NCBI GenBank assembly: GCA_002633005.1
Contig: NMRA01000195.1
Coordinates: 480,154-544,153 of the forward strand
Reading direction: 5' to 3'
Source of the DNA: Phoronis australis
Taxonomy: Eukaryota; Phoronida; Phoronidae
Length of the DNA: 64,000 nt
Positions 26,148-40,500 of the stretch are shown here, piece by piece. Position 1 is the first letter of the stretch, and each line of letters begins with the position of its first letter. A program made the translations under genes and the position numbers. The notes beneath the pieces are model-generated. The model searched no databases and was not told the origin of the DNA. It saw only the letters and a list, made by a program, of their open reading frames with translations.

Positions 26148-27028
26148 CAGTGGCGGATCTAGGATATTACAAGGGGGGCCCAACTTTTTGTCCGGCTGTA
26201 AGCATTTGCGCAAACTGAACCACGATTGTAGATGCGCATATCACCGAAGTGGGGGGAGGGCAAACCCCCCTCCCGCCCAAGAAATTTTTGGTTTTTACCT
26301 CTAAAAATCAAGCATTTTCCTTGAGTCCTGAAGACAAAAGAGGCAAAAAAGAAAAAAAAAAGAAAAAAGGAAGAACGTGTCGAACAGGAAAAACTGCATG
26401 AACCTAAGACTCGAACTCACGACCTGGCGGATAGAGCGCGCGTGCGTTACCACTACACCACCACAACTTAACTACAAATCTCTTTCTATGAGACCTACTT
26501 ATTTACGGTCCACAGCGTTTGCGCGTGAAACCTACTTCTTTTTGTAATGCTTATTACACGTTTTATTTTTTGAGCCATCAATTCTTAACAAATTTGTCGT
26601 ATTTAAAATAGTCTTCAAATGCCCAAAAACCAAATCCGTGTTTCGTGTTGGCAATAATGACGGGATTGCTTTGGAAATCGTCTTAAGATAAGGCTTGACA
26701 AAGAGAGTATTGCGAGTTTCTGAGTGATTCACTAAGGCTTCGATTAAAATCCACATCTTACCAGCAGCTTCTGTTTTTTCATCGCCACTCAGGTGCCATT
26801 TTCTTTAAAAATGAAGTAAATTTTCTTCATTGCACAGTGAAGCAGACGACGAAAACGGAGTCGTAGTGCGCAGCGCATCTGCCGGTCGCCTGGGATATCG
26901 CGGGAGAGCCTATACTTAGCCATAGTTCCGTTACGAATGCGCCGTGTTCCAAATTTGACACTTGAAATTGGATTTGAGCCCCCCCCCTCACCCCNCCCCC
27001 CTGCCCCCCCCCCCTAAATCCGCCTATG
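26148..27028. mobile_element. About 880-bp nonautonomous DNA transposon with 5-bp target duplication and an internal tRNA-like module
   Basis: The left end cagtggcggatctagg and the right end taaatccgcctatg (reverse complement cataggcggattta) are inverted repeats. CTGTA directly flanks both sides. The body has purine-rich runs, a C-rich tract with one undetermined base (26995) and a tRNA-like box A/box B module at 26400-26465. No transposase reading frame was found. Confidence 0.7.
26400..26465 (-). repeat. tRNA-derived module (SINE head or tRNA pseudogene)
   Basis: On the minus strand, TGGTGTAGTGG (26460-26450) fits the RNA polymerase III box A consensus TRGYNNARNNG at every position. GTTCGAGTC (26416-26408) fits box B GWTCRANNC. 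Their spacing, about 34 bases, is that of a tRNA. The acceptor stem does not pair and no CCA-end context is evident, so a functional tRNA gene is unlikely. It sits inside the transposon 26148-27028. Confidence 0.65.
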
Positions 27029-27029
27029 C

Positions 27030-30000
27030 TGTATCAAACGGCATCATAGCTCCAACTAATGTAAAAGTTATATATAATTTTGTGAATGCCTCACTAAATT
27101 TTTCAAAGCAGCTATGAGGAAACTACAATATATTGTGAAATCTTTGCCTGTAGAGTGTGTTCGAATAACGTCATCAAATAAGTCAGCCGCCATGTCATAG
27201 GAAAAACATTTCAGTACGGTTGTGGTATCGTGAAGCAGACACATTTCTTAGCTGAATTCTCGGCGGAATTTACGTGGTATGATGGTGAATTTTTGTTCAA
27301 TAGTTGTCTCCTCTAACAGAGGTGATAGAGATGTTACGTCGTTCTATCGTATTTCAAAAATTATTGACCATGTAGGGGAAAAGACCGAAGAGTTGTCGGC
27401 TGAATAGGGCAGTCAAATTAATTTTTCTCGTTTTGAAGAATTTTTTCAATATCATCGGAAAGATAATGCATGCCACAGAAGAAAAATAAAAAGTTATCAA
27501 AATCTGGTTAAGCACTACAAAAATACTGCAACGTTTGTGGTAAAATTTGGATCACTTGATGCTTGAATCGCGTCTGCCTCTTGGACGACAGCGGTATAAG
27601 TTACAAGTTTAAAACTTTAAAAGTCATTTTCACCAATATTTTGCAAAAAAATTAGTGAGACATATCTTTACCTACCATTCTGTACGATTTAATATTTTCG
27701 TCAAAATTTAGTCAAAAAGATGTTACTTATTGAGTTATAAAGGGCTTGCAATTCGGGCAGCGACAACATGGTGATTTGCTAAACAGAAGGACATGTTCAA
27801 CCGGCTCCTTCATTGGTAATTGATGAAGATACATTTTCCTAAACGTTGTTATAAAAAAAAAAACAATAAACGTTGTACAATTTTCAGGTTTTGCGCTAAA
27901 AATATAAGAAACATTCTAATCATTTCACAATGAATTGACAATTCAGTTGAAAACCCAGACTTCAGAAGTGTCAAACTTTTTATCTTTTGCACGCTCAACT
28001 CTTTTTTTTTAATTTTGTATAACGATTGGTGATTATTTAGAAGGGGTTTGGCGCTCTCAAAATGGGAAAATAATTTCTGTTTTCACTTTTTAAATGTAGA
28101 ATGTTCCGATTAAGCTTAAAATGTTAGAAAAAAATAAGACTTTTGGTGAAAAAATAAAAAACTTGACCTCATTTTCATGTAAAAGCAACCTTCGCTTCCC
28201 TTTATTGGACCTATCTAATTGCCGAAGTGCGTAAAAATTGGCCAGGTGCAGGTGGCGTCCACATTGCGTGTTGTTAATTTGACTCAATTTCGAAAGCAAA
28301 TGTCGCATGGACTACGGAAATGTCGTCGAAATCCGTAAAAAATGAAATAAGGATACTGAGTGTTTCTGGATCTCTTAATGAAAGTTTTATTTCATATATC
28401 ATCTTTTCAAAAATTGCTAAACTTGGACTTTCAGCACTGCAGACTCATAGGTTCAAAAACAATGTTCCCAGCCTCCTTGTTCCCCTGTATCTATGTATTC
28501 CCTTCTCGACTTTCCCTGTTCCGAAGTGGAACTTTTATGGGGGTAAAGGCTCTTTCATACTAACTTTAACTCCGTTATGAGCGGAGCGTCGACGTAAACT
28601 GCGAAGTTAATTAATGGAGGTGACGCAGTCATCATAGAAGTAATCGCAAGGTAGCACTGATGCATCCCTTGCACGTTAAGATTTTTAGGTGACAATTTGA
28701 GAACATTTGTGTGTGCTAATTGACATAAAATTTATTTTTAATTCTATCGCTGATTATTCGAGAAAAATATAAAGAAATATCGACGAGGTGTCATTGCTTA
28801 AGTCTATGCTTGAAAACCATATGTCTGGCGTGTGATTAAACTTTTTTCAGTAATTGTGAAGTGGAATCGTAATACCAAATTTCTGTCTTAAGTCTGACGT
28901 CACTTTCATGAAACAAGTGGTTTATAATTTTCTGGAAACATTTTCAGTTTCGTGTGATATTTAAAGAAAAGGGTGTTTTGGCTGCACCAGCACCCCTGTC
29001 GACGCCAAGAATCCCCCCAACCAACAGTTTCACATCGGCCGCAACAGTTTCACATTGGTCGATTTAGCATAAACGCAAGCCTTATGAGGAGTATAAGCAC
29101 AGACGAATAAGACTTCGCCAACCTTTCTTGCCCCAGCGGTTCCAGATTTCAGATTCCTGGCTATTGCTACCAGTTCTACTCCTGCTCGTCACCAGCTCCG
29201 TACCGCCCTCGCAAAAAGCGTCATGACTTTGCTGTTTGAGGATCAAATCAATGGGACAGCCATCATAAACATGGAATCCATGATTCAATAAAAATTTACG
29301 AGAAAGCTTCACATTCTAATGAATTCATATATGAAGCGTCAAAGGAGTGCCCCTCTGTGTGTTGCACGAATAACTAATTCAGCACGTTGAACAAGCAAAT
29401 CTACGCGTTGATCAAGCAAATGTGCGAGTTAAATGAGAGCAGAACGATGATCGTTTAAGAACTAACTCAGCTCGTTGATTAAGTAAAATTACGCGTTGAT
29501 TAAAGACATTTCAAGGCCCAGAAAGAACACTTTGGGGCTTCATACATTCTGGACCTGAACGCATTACGGCTGTTTCGAGTTTTGGGTACGTGTGATTCAC
29601 ACCAGGATTATTTGATGTTATTAGGACACTAAAAGACGTTCCCCCAAAGTCACTCTTTAGGGGGTATAAAGTGAAACAAGGAACTCCTGTTGCGGACTGT
29701 GATTTCATGGGAAACACGGGGAGAAACTCTTATTGAGTAATAAATTTCGGTTATGGCTTCGTCTATTTCCAAGACCGAAAGTGAAGCCAAAGGTAAATAT
29801 TCAGTTTGTTAGGGTACACTTTTGAGAATATATCTTTAATAGGGTCACGCTTTGAAGGATATACTTTGAAAGGGCAAGATTTGAAGGTGATTGACTCACG
29901 GCCCGGGGCTGTTTAGAAACACTTTGTTGAAACATTAAAACCTAATCTACATATCCGAGGAGACATCAGAAATAGAACTCCCTGGATCTCATCAATGAAT

Positions 30001-30320
30001 ATCAAAATTCTACGACACACAAATTTCTTAGAGAGTCATTCCAGATTGGCTGAAATCATATACTGCACTTTGGGGTCAGATGATAAAAATTTCTCAAATT
30101 TCCGCCTGCCTCACTGAAGCATCATCAATTTCTTATAAGATTAGCTTATAATTGTCAAGAAATCGTCCATACATCAATCAATTTTTGTAGATATATCAAC
30201 ACGTAAATCACAAATCAACGAACCCTTGAAGTTTACGACAAGGAACACGACATGTTCAGCCGTTACAGTAGATAAAACCTCAATTAAAACACAAAAAACA
30301 CACTGTGCACTCTGTGATTT
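27030..30320. other. Intergenic stretch without recognised gene or element
   Basis: AT-rich, with frequent stops in all frames. At 29360-29510 a motif like cg(c/t)gttgat(c/t)aa recurs loosely four times. I see no splice-bordered coding block, tRNA or clear transposon ends. Confidence 0.4.
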
Positions 30321-30327
30321 ATAGAGA

Positions 30328-30456
30328 ATCCTACACTCGTCTCAGGTTTATGGCATGGGCAAAAGTTCTTGGAAATAACGTCAAAATCCCTCTCAGCAAG
30401 CCTAGAGATTTTGACGAGGATTTGCCCATGTCAAAAACGTGCGACGAACGCAGGAT
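30328..30456. mobile_element. Small palindromic MITE, copy 1
   Basis: The left arm begins tcctacactcgtctcaggtt and continues into atggcatgggcaaa. The right arm, ending aacgcagga, reads as its reverse complement with mismatches (tcctgcgttcg...gacatgggcaaa). A related palindrome sits at about 32001-32094. No coding capacity. Confidence 0.65.
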
Positions 30457-30522
30457 TTGTCGTGTCACATGAACCGTGAAAAAGATTTTTTTGTCTTTGT
30501 TTTTTAGCAATCACATCAGTAT

Positions 30523-30595
30523 AAAGACACACGCACGCACACACACAGACACATACAAACAGAAATACATACATGCACACATACACGTTATGTAT
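30523..30595. repeat. CA-rich simple repeat
   Basis: Imperfect acac/gcac/atac repeats. The minus-strand frame across it (FLFVCVCVCACVCLYTDV) is a by-product of the repeat. Confidence 0.9.
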
Positions 30596-31382
30596 TTTGT
30601 TTGAAGAAAATACTTTGTTGTACAGTGTAGGACTCAATCCACGTGTTGAACATATAACTGCCAATTAACTCTTCGCAACGGGCAACAGTGCGAATCTTGT
30701 GAAAATGGTATGATTAATTATCTATTATTTGCAGCGCTGGTCAAATGTCCTTAACTGCGTATATTCGCTGACCCAACGGTGGCAAAGAACTCGTGGAGAG
30801 AAACCAAAAGACGTTTGATAATATAGAGACAAGATGTTGTTTTAAATCCTGTTTATTGAACCACAGTTATTTGTCTACACTCTCCAATAACCACACTGTT
30901 AATTGAACAAAAGGGAACTCCTCCAACTCCTCTACCATTCCATGACTTTAAAAAATGACTGCTGGGACTATGATGACCCCGTTGTCCAAATGTTTGGCAG
31001 ATCATGTAGCAGACCCCTAAACTCTTGGGCAAAAAGAAGGCTTCACCTGAGACCTCGTTGGAAACTCTCACATCCATCCAAACCCACGCACCTCCCAATT
31101 TTAAGTAATAATATATTTCACAAACGTTCGGTTGAAAACGAGGTCCTATATAGTATTTGATTGATAATCAAAACAATCAACAATGTAAAACTACGCCATA
31201 TTCAAGTCCATGCTCGATCAAGTTCTATGTAGCTCTACGGTTGTCCTGCGATCACCGTTTTGAGGATCGCCCCTGACGATGTCTAGAGGGAGACAAATTA
31301 CTGGGTAATTTTACTGTACAGGTATGTAGTATTGTTAGGTGACTTGAATGTGACTACACTATCATTAGATTTGTTTATCTGT

Positions 31383-31388
31383 TTTAAT
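31383..31388 (-). promoter_or_regulatory. Candidate polyadenylation signal for transketolase
   Basis: The minus strand reads ATTAAA about 155 bases beyond the transketolase stop codon. It is the nearest common-variant hexamer I saw. A canonical AATAAA lies farther away, near 30850. Position is the only support. Confidence 0.35.
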
Positions 31389-31542
31389 ACTATGAGCATG
31401 GTACAGTATTATTTGACCTGACCCTTGGTGAGAGATCTAACTGTCGTCAGTTTTAAATGTAAATGGGACGTCAGTTTCAACCGAAATACCTCTAAGACTT
31501 CACACCCACAATTATAAAAATAAGGGGATATTTCGGGTCCAC

Positions 31543-34500
31543 CTATTCACGGCAACCCACTGCGTCCTTGACTGCTTTCACTATGGCGGAGGAGTCGATC
31601 CCGAACATGGTCATAAGTTGTGGACCTGGGCCGCTGCGAGGTACAGAACCGATGGCTAAATGTTTGACAGTGATGTCTCCGTGAGGTGCGCAAGCGGCCA
31701 TGACTGCTTCGCCTAGACCGCCTGAAAGGATAAATGGAGTGCTGTAGGTCAGAAGCCTCGTCCTATATGACCAGCAAAGCTCACGGAAGACTATCGAGTT
31801 ATAATGGGTAGAGTTCAGTTGCTGTCTCGCAGCCAGAAAACTCTTGTCAAAATCACGTGTTCTCATTTAAAATAAACGGCAATATCTCGCGAAATCTTGC
31901 TTTCCTAACGAGGTCCAAGCGTTACTGAACTTTACCCTAGAACTGCCGCTCAGGTTACTGTTGGCATCAAGGTTCAAGAAGCGTATAAGAAATAGAAAAT
32001 TCCAAACGAGTCTCAGATTTATGACATGGGCAAAAATCTCTTGGAAATTTCTCAGGGGTTTTACCCGGACATAAATCTGAGATGAGTGCAGGATTTGTTT
32101 TCTCACATGAACTGTAAAAACGACCTTTTTCCTGAAAAACTCGATGTGTCTAAAACTTCCAACCACATGGCGCATCTTTTGTAAAAACACGCTTGCGCAA
32201 TGTAAATCAATACATTTACTTTATGTTAATAGCTTTACTTTAAACTTAACAATTGTAAATGGCATTCACCTTTCGTAGCAAACATTCAAGTTAGAATCTA
32301 ATAAATAGTCTTTGAAGTTGTAATATTAAAACATAATAATTAACAGTCAGCAAGGCTTCCCGCGCGTGAGCACTGAATTGACTTAGAGACAGCACATCTA
32401 GACAGTCTCTCCGCAGTTGGGGCTCGTCTTCGTTTGAACGTGGATATGGAATTCACCACCGCAGATGGAAGTTCTTTGCATGTCCTTCCGACTGGAAGTA
32501 CGTACAGTTATGACACCCAATTTGTCAATCACAACCTCGTCACCATCTCGGACTTCCGGCATTGTTTGGTTGGCGAGCGTTTGGTTGTTTTACTGTTTTG
32601 CAGACGAAAAAATGTAAGGCGTATGGATCTCTACTTTGCACTATCTGTGATTCGCCCATGTAACATCAGAAAGTTACGTACTTGGTGTTATTAACCAGTC
32701 ATGTCGTAACACATTCCAAGTCGTTTGAGAAAATCCAGACATGCGTTGCGTATACGCAAGAAACTAGCAAAAAAGCAAGACCACGTCGATGCTCTAGGCC
32801 GCCGCTCTATGCTGACACAGATGTCATAGGCTTTTGCGAACGTTAGGTTTTGGATCGCAAACAGCCGTTTTTGAATATCCACGATTTGGACAGCACAGAC
32901 CAGATGGTCTCGTAACATGTCACTGAGAGTATCTACAAAGTTGCATGTCGCCGGCAACTCCTGTAGCTGACATAACTTGCAATGGACTCCGGTTTTTCAC
33001 GAACCGCGGAGTTAAACTTAAAACGACTCACAATCGGATTCGGTGTAGGCGCAGTGGTCAGTTAACTTTTTGATCAGCTGTGAAAACGTTACATCAACTG
33101 GCTCATCCCATTGGTATGTCCTTGGACCACAGGTGGTCAAGAATATCGCGAGCTTCTTCTGCGCCTTATCGATATCATTTGCCACAAAGTAAAAGTCCGG
33201 CCTTTCCGCATAACTCGACCAAGTAGCAACCTGTCCATTAAGCGCACTAAACTGTACCGTGAACGGCCATACCGTTCCTTGTCGTTTATCCTCGTCGCCA
33301 GATGTGATTACCGAAGGTAACAAATAAAAATGATCACATTTACTATGCATAATTATCTGAGAGCAGCTAAGAAATACACACCAGTCCTGGCCACCAGCCA
33401 AACTTGAACTGAACACGAGGTCTCTAACAACACTGACTAGACTGAAAACATGCCTACTATTCAATGATTGGTCTAGACAGTTACCACAGAATGCCAATCA
33501 GTGTTTTGAAAGATAAAGAAGCAACATGATGGCAAGATATGATGCTTTCTAGCCTCTCTGGACTATTATTGCTGCAAATTGTATTTTTCGTAACACAGAT
33601 TAAAAATGGCAAGAAGTTTAAAACGTTTTACATGTACCTTCGTAATAGTGGTCTTCGACCACCAAAATTTTGCCGTCCGTCAAGTGTGCATTGTTGACAA
33701 TTAGAGTGTTATCCAGGGGCTTTACAGTGAACGGGTCAATTATGAGACAATTGACGCCTGATGCCGCCAGCTCGTCAGCTGCGTTCATTGCGTTCACCAA
33801 GGTAACACCCGCGGCAACGATGGTAATGTCACTTCGGTTGCTTTTCCTGACAACCTGCAAGAGATTATCGCCACAGGCTACAGCCAAGTCAATATAGGTT
33901 TCTAACCTTTCTGCTAAAACACGTCTTAACAAAGGAGGTCTATACAATATAGGCAGTTAATATTATGTAGGAACTCATTCAGCCAAATATCTACAAAACC
34001 ATCGACTCCCACTGGGTAAACGTATATGGTTTCTGAAAGTAGAAAACCTGTAGAATTTTATTTTTCGACTTTACCAATCTGTTATTATAATTGGGTCACA
34101 TGACCATGTCTTCCGTAAAATTTAGGAAAAAAGATTGGTACATCCATAGCAAAACAAGACACCAATAATGTGATCAAAAATAACATGATATTAATGATCA
34201 AGATAAAATTTGGAAAACGCTGTTGCAGTTTTCTAAATTTTCATTTCGTTTTTGTTAAATGCAAATTTTGATTTTTTCATAAAAGACATCCTACTTTGAT
34301 AGCCCCTCCTGAAAAAGTGGAACATTGTATATCAATTTTTAACAGCGTTGGTTAGAACAGTGAATGAATCATCTCAAAGTTTCATATGAATTCTATCAGT
34401 CATTTCTGAGGTATGATGTTTCGAAAGTTAGCCAAATTTGGACATTTTTGTAGTGCTCTTTATGACCTTGTATCTCCTGATGATCTGAAACAGGGTCTAT

Positions 34501-37500
34501 TGACCTTTCAACTTATTGTTGTACCTTTGCTTGTCCAATCTGGAACTGCTCGTTATTTTCATATAGAACAGGTGCGTCGGCGCGGCTGGCACGGATGAAG
34601 GTCATTCCCTGATAGTTAGCCGCCAACACCACGGCATTCTCCATGGAAACGGCGTCACTAGGGTAGAACACTGCACAATCCGGAATAGCACGAAACATGG
34701 CGAGATCCTCAAGAGCCATCTGTGACGGACCGTCAGGACCTACAATAACAGTTGTTTCATGAGCACAGACCTGATTCTTACGACCACTGACGAACCACGA
34801 CAGTCCGGTTGAAATTCAAGCAGTAACGCGTTTATTGCCCAGTAGGCCTACAGGGTTAGTACTCATCTGCTGGTAGCCGATGCACAAGACAACTCTTCGT
34901 AACGTACGTTAAAATCGACAAAAAGTATGAGCAATTCCTGCAGAGCATAATTGTTGGATTCAAAATAAACCCCTTCTCTAAAGAAAACACGCGCGCCCGA
35001 GATCGTAGCACATAGAATGGGAGTTGTAAACGAATTCGAAGTCTAGAATATGTGGAGAACCCAATAACCTTTCAGATGGTTATAGTACTTGGGTAGAATC
35101 TTACCAATCGACACACCACAATGGGTTCCAACGAGATTAATCTTGGAGAATGACACCGCTGCCATGCGGATCTGATCGTAAGCACGACTGAGGAAGCTGC
35201 CAAAAGTGCTAGCGAACGTTATAGCCCGGTCTCGGCACGAGACACCCAAAGCAACCCCGACCATGTTTTGTTCGCAGATGTAGCACTCAATGAACTGGTT
35301 TGGACGGATTTCCTGAAATGGTGCGTTGAATTAGTCCTAAAAACGAAGGACATTTAACTCCAAATTGCCCTACATCCCTAGAACCGCTAATCGTATCAAA
35401 CGAGTTTGACAGATCTAAGAAAATTTCACTTAGCATATTATTTATTTTCTATAAACTTACAGTACACTTAAGTACATATTACAACTAGAATTCCAGCTTT
35501 TGCCATATCTATATAATTGCATTTCCCTTATGGAACCTAGTAAATTGTGAAAATGATTTTCTAAAACTGCCTGACTACAAGGTCTTTTCAAAAGATGCAT
35601 AAAAATTTATATACATATGGATGTATTTACATGTGTTTGCTAGTAAGTACCATTTTATATCTATTACATGTAAAGTTTAACAGCCATAGATTTGCCAACT
35701 TACTTGTAGTTTTCTGGAGAATGTCGAGTTGCCCATGTCACCATCCAGCGCTATAATGCGATCATATGCTTTGCCGAGCTTTGCTAAAGCAGAACCATAG
35801 CCGACACGTGGCGCCACCTAGAAGAGCGATCTTAACATATTAACAAACTTTAAGATGTGAAAAATGACTTTATTTGGCCATGAACCGGTAACAAAAACGT
35901 ACGTATGCAGAAAAAAATTCACTGATATTTTGGATTTTGCTCTACGAAAAAATATGATTAGCCCCTTGACGGGAAACCTTCTAAAGTTTATTTCTATTGA
36001 GTGATTTTAAATGTTGAAAATGACATGTCTAGACCTGGCAAAATTAGACAATGGTAGATACAGTTAAAAACACTTTAAAATCGCGTAAAAACATACAAAA
36101 GTAAAAACAATAGCTTTCGAATCTTAATGGGTGAAGAGACGCACCCAATCAGGTTCGAAAGCCAGTGTTTTTAATAATACATATTTTTACCGGATCTTTA
36201 AGTGTTTTTACTGCTTCCATATTGTTTGAAATTCTTAGATGCTAGCAAAATCAAAACTCGACTCGTGACCAAGAGGGTGGGGCGAAACACAGCTTTAAAA
36301 TAATATTACTACATACCATTTCGCCTCTTTTATAATTCGGCTGAACCGGTAACGCAACGACCGCAGTGTCTACAGGGGGAACCAAGGCGCTTGGAACTTG
36401 CGGAGTTAGGCCGTGCGGTCCTTTGTTTGCGATTTTGGAACGAATGGCTTCCAGCGCTTCGTTCGTTTTCGCCCCCAATGGTTTGCCATGAAAACCATCT
36501 TTGTTTTCAATGTCTGGCATTGAGGAAAATATAATTATGATTCTGGCAGCAAATAAAATACGTTGACATGCAGTGTGTACACGTATGTGTGCAGCCAAAA
36601 TTACACAAACTGTTGCATAAAATGTTCCTATATCTTAGCGTCTATTTAGAGATGTATTCACCACTTAAATGATACCAGGTTGGTCAGATTCGGTCACTAC
36701 TAAATGATCTTTAAGAGTCCGTACATATCATCCATGTATTTTGTTTATAATGTGTATTAAATGCAGTTGATTATTGGATGACTGTCGTGACCGGTTTCAC
36801 CAGAAATCAGTAGTGTTACGCGACATACAGTCTCCTTCATATTCTGGAAGTTTGTTAGAGATCGGGATATATTTTTTCAGTCCGACATTTCCATGAAAAT
36901 AGCTTCACACATCCAAGCATTCATCTATGCATACATACAATCATAGCCCGATCGGAGTTTTTCTGCGGAGACCAAATATTCAATTATCCGTAATATTTGC
37001 TGTTAACAAATTCGCAAGCGAGATATCTTACCTATTATCCCCGCCCCTTTGTAGGTTTTTGCAATCACAGCAGTAGGTTGATTGACAACTGACTGGGCCT
37101 GGATTAACGCTTTGGCAAGAGCCTCTACGTCGTCCCCTTCGACCACGAACACGTGCCAACTAAAAGACATTCGTGATGCAAACAGTCACTATATGTCCTG
37201 CATGACTTCTCCGTCGGCTATTTTGCCATGTAAGTTATTACGGAACAGCACAAGTCAATGTCTAAAATATATTATTTTGCTTTCGGTGATTTTCAATTCT
37301 AAAAACAAACTCTCGACCACGCGGCGATATAAATTTATCTCAACTCGTACCCGCATTAGCGGGACACATGTAAGAAGGATTTCTGGGCTCCTGAAGAACC
37401 GACATTTCGTTGTTGAATTTAATATTATGTAACTAAAATGCCACCGTATCGTTTTTATCTCTAGTGTCATTTCTTGGATAATTTCAATCTCTTCAAATTC

Positions 37501-40500
37501 CTATTTCTGAAATGTTCCCCTGCAGACGTGCCCTTCCAGAATTTATTGTTTTCATTTTGAATATTGCACACAGACGTCGTTTTTCAGGTGCACAGTAAGT
37601 CACTTTGTCCGCACAACGAGTCAACGAACTTGACAATGTTTACTGGACTATAAAATTACCCAAAAGCTTCCAGCCTTTGCTGATAGACATCCAGTTGGTG
37701 CCCCAGGGATGTGGGACAGCTCTGACCGAGGCGGTTACAGTCGATGATCAAGGTGAGATTATCTAGCATGTAGAGGCTGCTGAAGTGAAGTGCCTCCCAC
37801 ACGGAACCCTCTGCCGTCTCACCATCTCCGCACACGCAGTAGACCCTGTAGCTACAGAATAAAGTTTAACGTGATCAACGCAGTCAGGTTACGATATTTC
37901 AAAAACGGTGGTCCCTTTAGCGGGTTCACGAAGATAATTTCCGGTGGAAGGAAAGAACTCTCGTAGATTAGCATCAGAACATTGAAGATATTTTACAGTT
38001 TTGTGAACAGGCTAAGCGGAAGTCTACAAAAACATCCGCCAAAACAGTGAAAAACATTTACAGCAGTTTGCCTCCGTAATGGCGTTACACTTCCAATAAA
38101 AACAAAAACGAGATAATTTTAAACGAAATGAGTTAGGTGATTCCTGAAATCAGTCTCAACGTGGGATCAAACCTTCAAGCTCCGCGGTCCCAATCTCAGA
38201 TACTGCTGGCGGTGCTTCACCCTCTCGACAAATGACAAGAGTTTTAAGCGTATTTAAAGCGGCAGTAAACCTTGCTTTCTATCACTTTTTACCGGTTCCA
38301 TGTACTCGTTCACAGACGTGATACGTGTCTGGTAATCGTTGTTTAGTGAACTTCATTATGTCAAAGTTGCCAGCTATTTTTGCAATCCTCTACCTCACCT
38401 TGATTTGTCGAAGTATTTTCCAGTGTACGCCATACCCGCAGCTACACTGAGACCCTGTCCAAGGGAGCCAGTCGCGACGTCGATGAAGTTCAGCCGCTGA
38501 GCAGGAAAAATAAAATTTAATTTCAATCAAATGTGTTTATCTGGATGTATTACTCTGTCGGTAATTCTACATTTAGTGTCCTTTATAGTGTATGATGTCA
38601 TCTTAACCTATTTTATACGCAGCGACATGTCACTGTCACATTTTTTGTTTTTAACTCCATAGCTCGAAACACCTCATCACCAAAATAGATAACCTCAATA
38701 AAGATAAAGTGGACGGGAAGGTTGAGCAAGCACAAATTGTCTACCCATCACCAAAGATGCCGTTGATTTCCACGGCCGACAGCGGGCAAGAATCAAAAGC
38801 CGGCAGATTGATTCCGAAAAGACAATACTTCGACTCATATATAAATTACCATTTTTATATTTTATTCTAGTTATACATGTACATGAATATCCGACATCAG
38901 AATGCTTAATTGCTGTCGTGGGAACATATTTAACTAGTCGTGCTGAAGGCGGGAGTCACTGAAGTAGCTACCAAAATAGAAACCACTAACTAATGCACTA
39001 AACATTAATAAAAAACTAATGCCCTTATTTCTATCATCGATTTTCAGAGAAAAAAACACTCGCTAGAGGCGATCTTTAGGATATTTGCGAAATCAAAGCA
39101 GGTGTTGGTTTTAAATTAAAATGGAAAACTAAATAACTTTAGGAGAAAAAAAGATTAGCTGACATTACTTGACAAAAATGAATAATCAGATAAACTCGGG
39201 CTATTTCACTAAAATCATTTACACCAATTTTAGAAACGATTTTTGAATGTGGCGAAGTGCATTGTTTCTACTATAACACAGAAGATTAACAACTGTTATG
39301 CATTTACTTATATAATTAATGAAATTTGATCGTCTTGGTATACATTTTCAGGCTATTAAAGAGTTCCCACCATGACCCTGTGTCTCAAAAAGGAATTTTA
39401 TTATTACATCTAAACATATTCAATAGCCTTTAATACACCTGTTGCTACGAAACAATCTAAAAATATTAAAAACATATTTTTCTGTTATCGAGTTTGTACG
39501 CAATGGATGGAAGACCGCCTCAGCCCACCAGTGCGATCCTGAGGAGTTGTCAAGAAAGTCCGCGTGGAGCCGTCATTTTCAGACATGAAAAGGTGCGTTT
39601 GTGGAAACTGTGATAACAACAACTTGACTGTGAACGTCTTAGTGTTCAACTTTCCTAAATACGTGAAATTTGCACAAAAATGGCATCGGTTTGTCATGGG
39701 CGGCGCACCATAGGGACCTAGGGTAGGGCTATGGTCCCCCACTTTTTCAGGGCTAAGCCGCCCATGGTCTATAGGCGGTGCAACACAGGAGGCTGGGGGA
39801 GGGGTTAGCCCCCACTTTTTCAGTGCAGCACCACCCATGATTGTGCGTCGAACAGGAGTGTGGAGAGTCAGTGTGGAACATGAGACTCAGTTTGGCGTAA
39901 GCCACACTTTGATCGGCATATTTCAAAGAATCGTGTTTCGACCACACACATAAGCGGCGTTACAATGAAGGACTCACCACCAAGTAAGTGCATTTGCAAA
40001 TTTTGTAAATAACGAACAAACTGCTTCCATTCTAGGGCGAGTGATGCCAGGCCCTGGACCCCGACCCAGATCGAGTGCTACTACAAGTAGGCTTATGCAT
40101 ATTGTGTTTAGACTGTGCTCATTCCATCACGGCAATAGTGAATACGAGTAATCCAGGTTGGCTGTGGCCTTTGTCAGTAATTATTAAGTGTCTGTTTTGT
40201 GAGTAGTGACCACCACTTGGTAGAGTTGGTTGTGGCTCACATATGTCATTTCTCGTGCAAGTGGGTCGAGTTCATACGGCCTGAAACCCGACGAAAGTTC
40301 GCTAAATGGGAAATCGAATTCATTGTCTGATTCTTCAAGTACTTGAATATAAGTGCCCGTATCCACTCTCCTCTCTGTCTGCATAATAATTGTCCAATTC
40401 TCGCCTAATATTGTCATTGTCTTCTGACCTGCAGTGTTCCGACATTGCAAATGATTGTCAAGCGGCCAACCGTCTTCCACCCATTGCATCATTTGGCGGG

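Larger units (their letters stand above)
30500..31542. other. Transketolase 3' flank
   Basis: After the stop codon there is AT-rich sequence with one candidate polyadenylation hexamer at 31388-31383 (minus). I see no other gene here. Part of it is presumably transketolase 3' untranslated region. Confidence 0.4.

Noticed and set aside
40184-40492. 102-codon minus-strand frame containing [14 protein letters not shown]
   Set aside because: It faintly resembles the N-terminal YxFEP-type segment of some transposon-derived proteins, but there is no further domain, splice site or repeat context to support a call.
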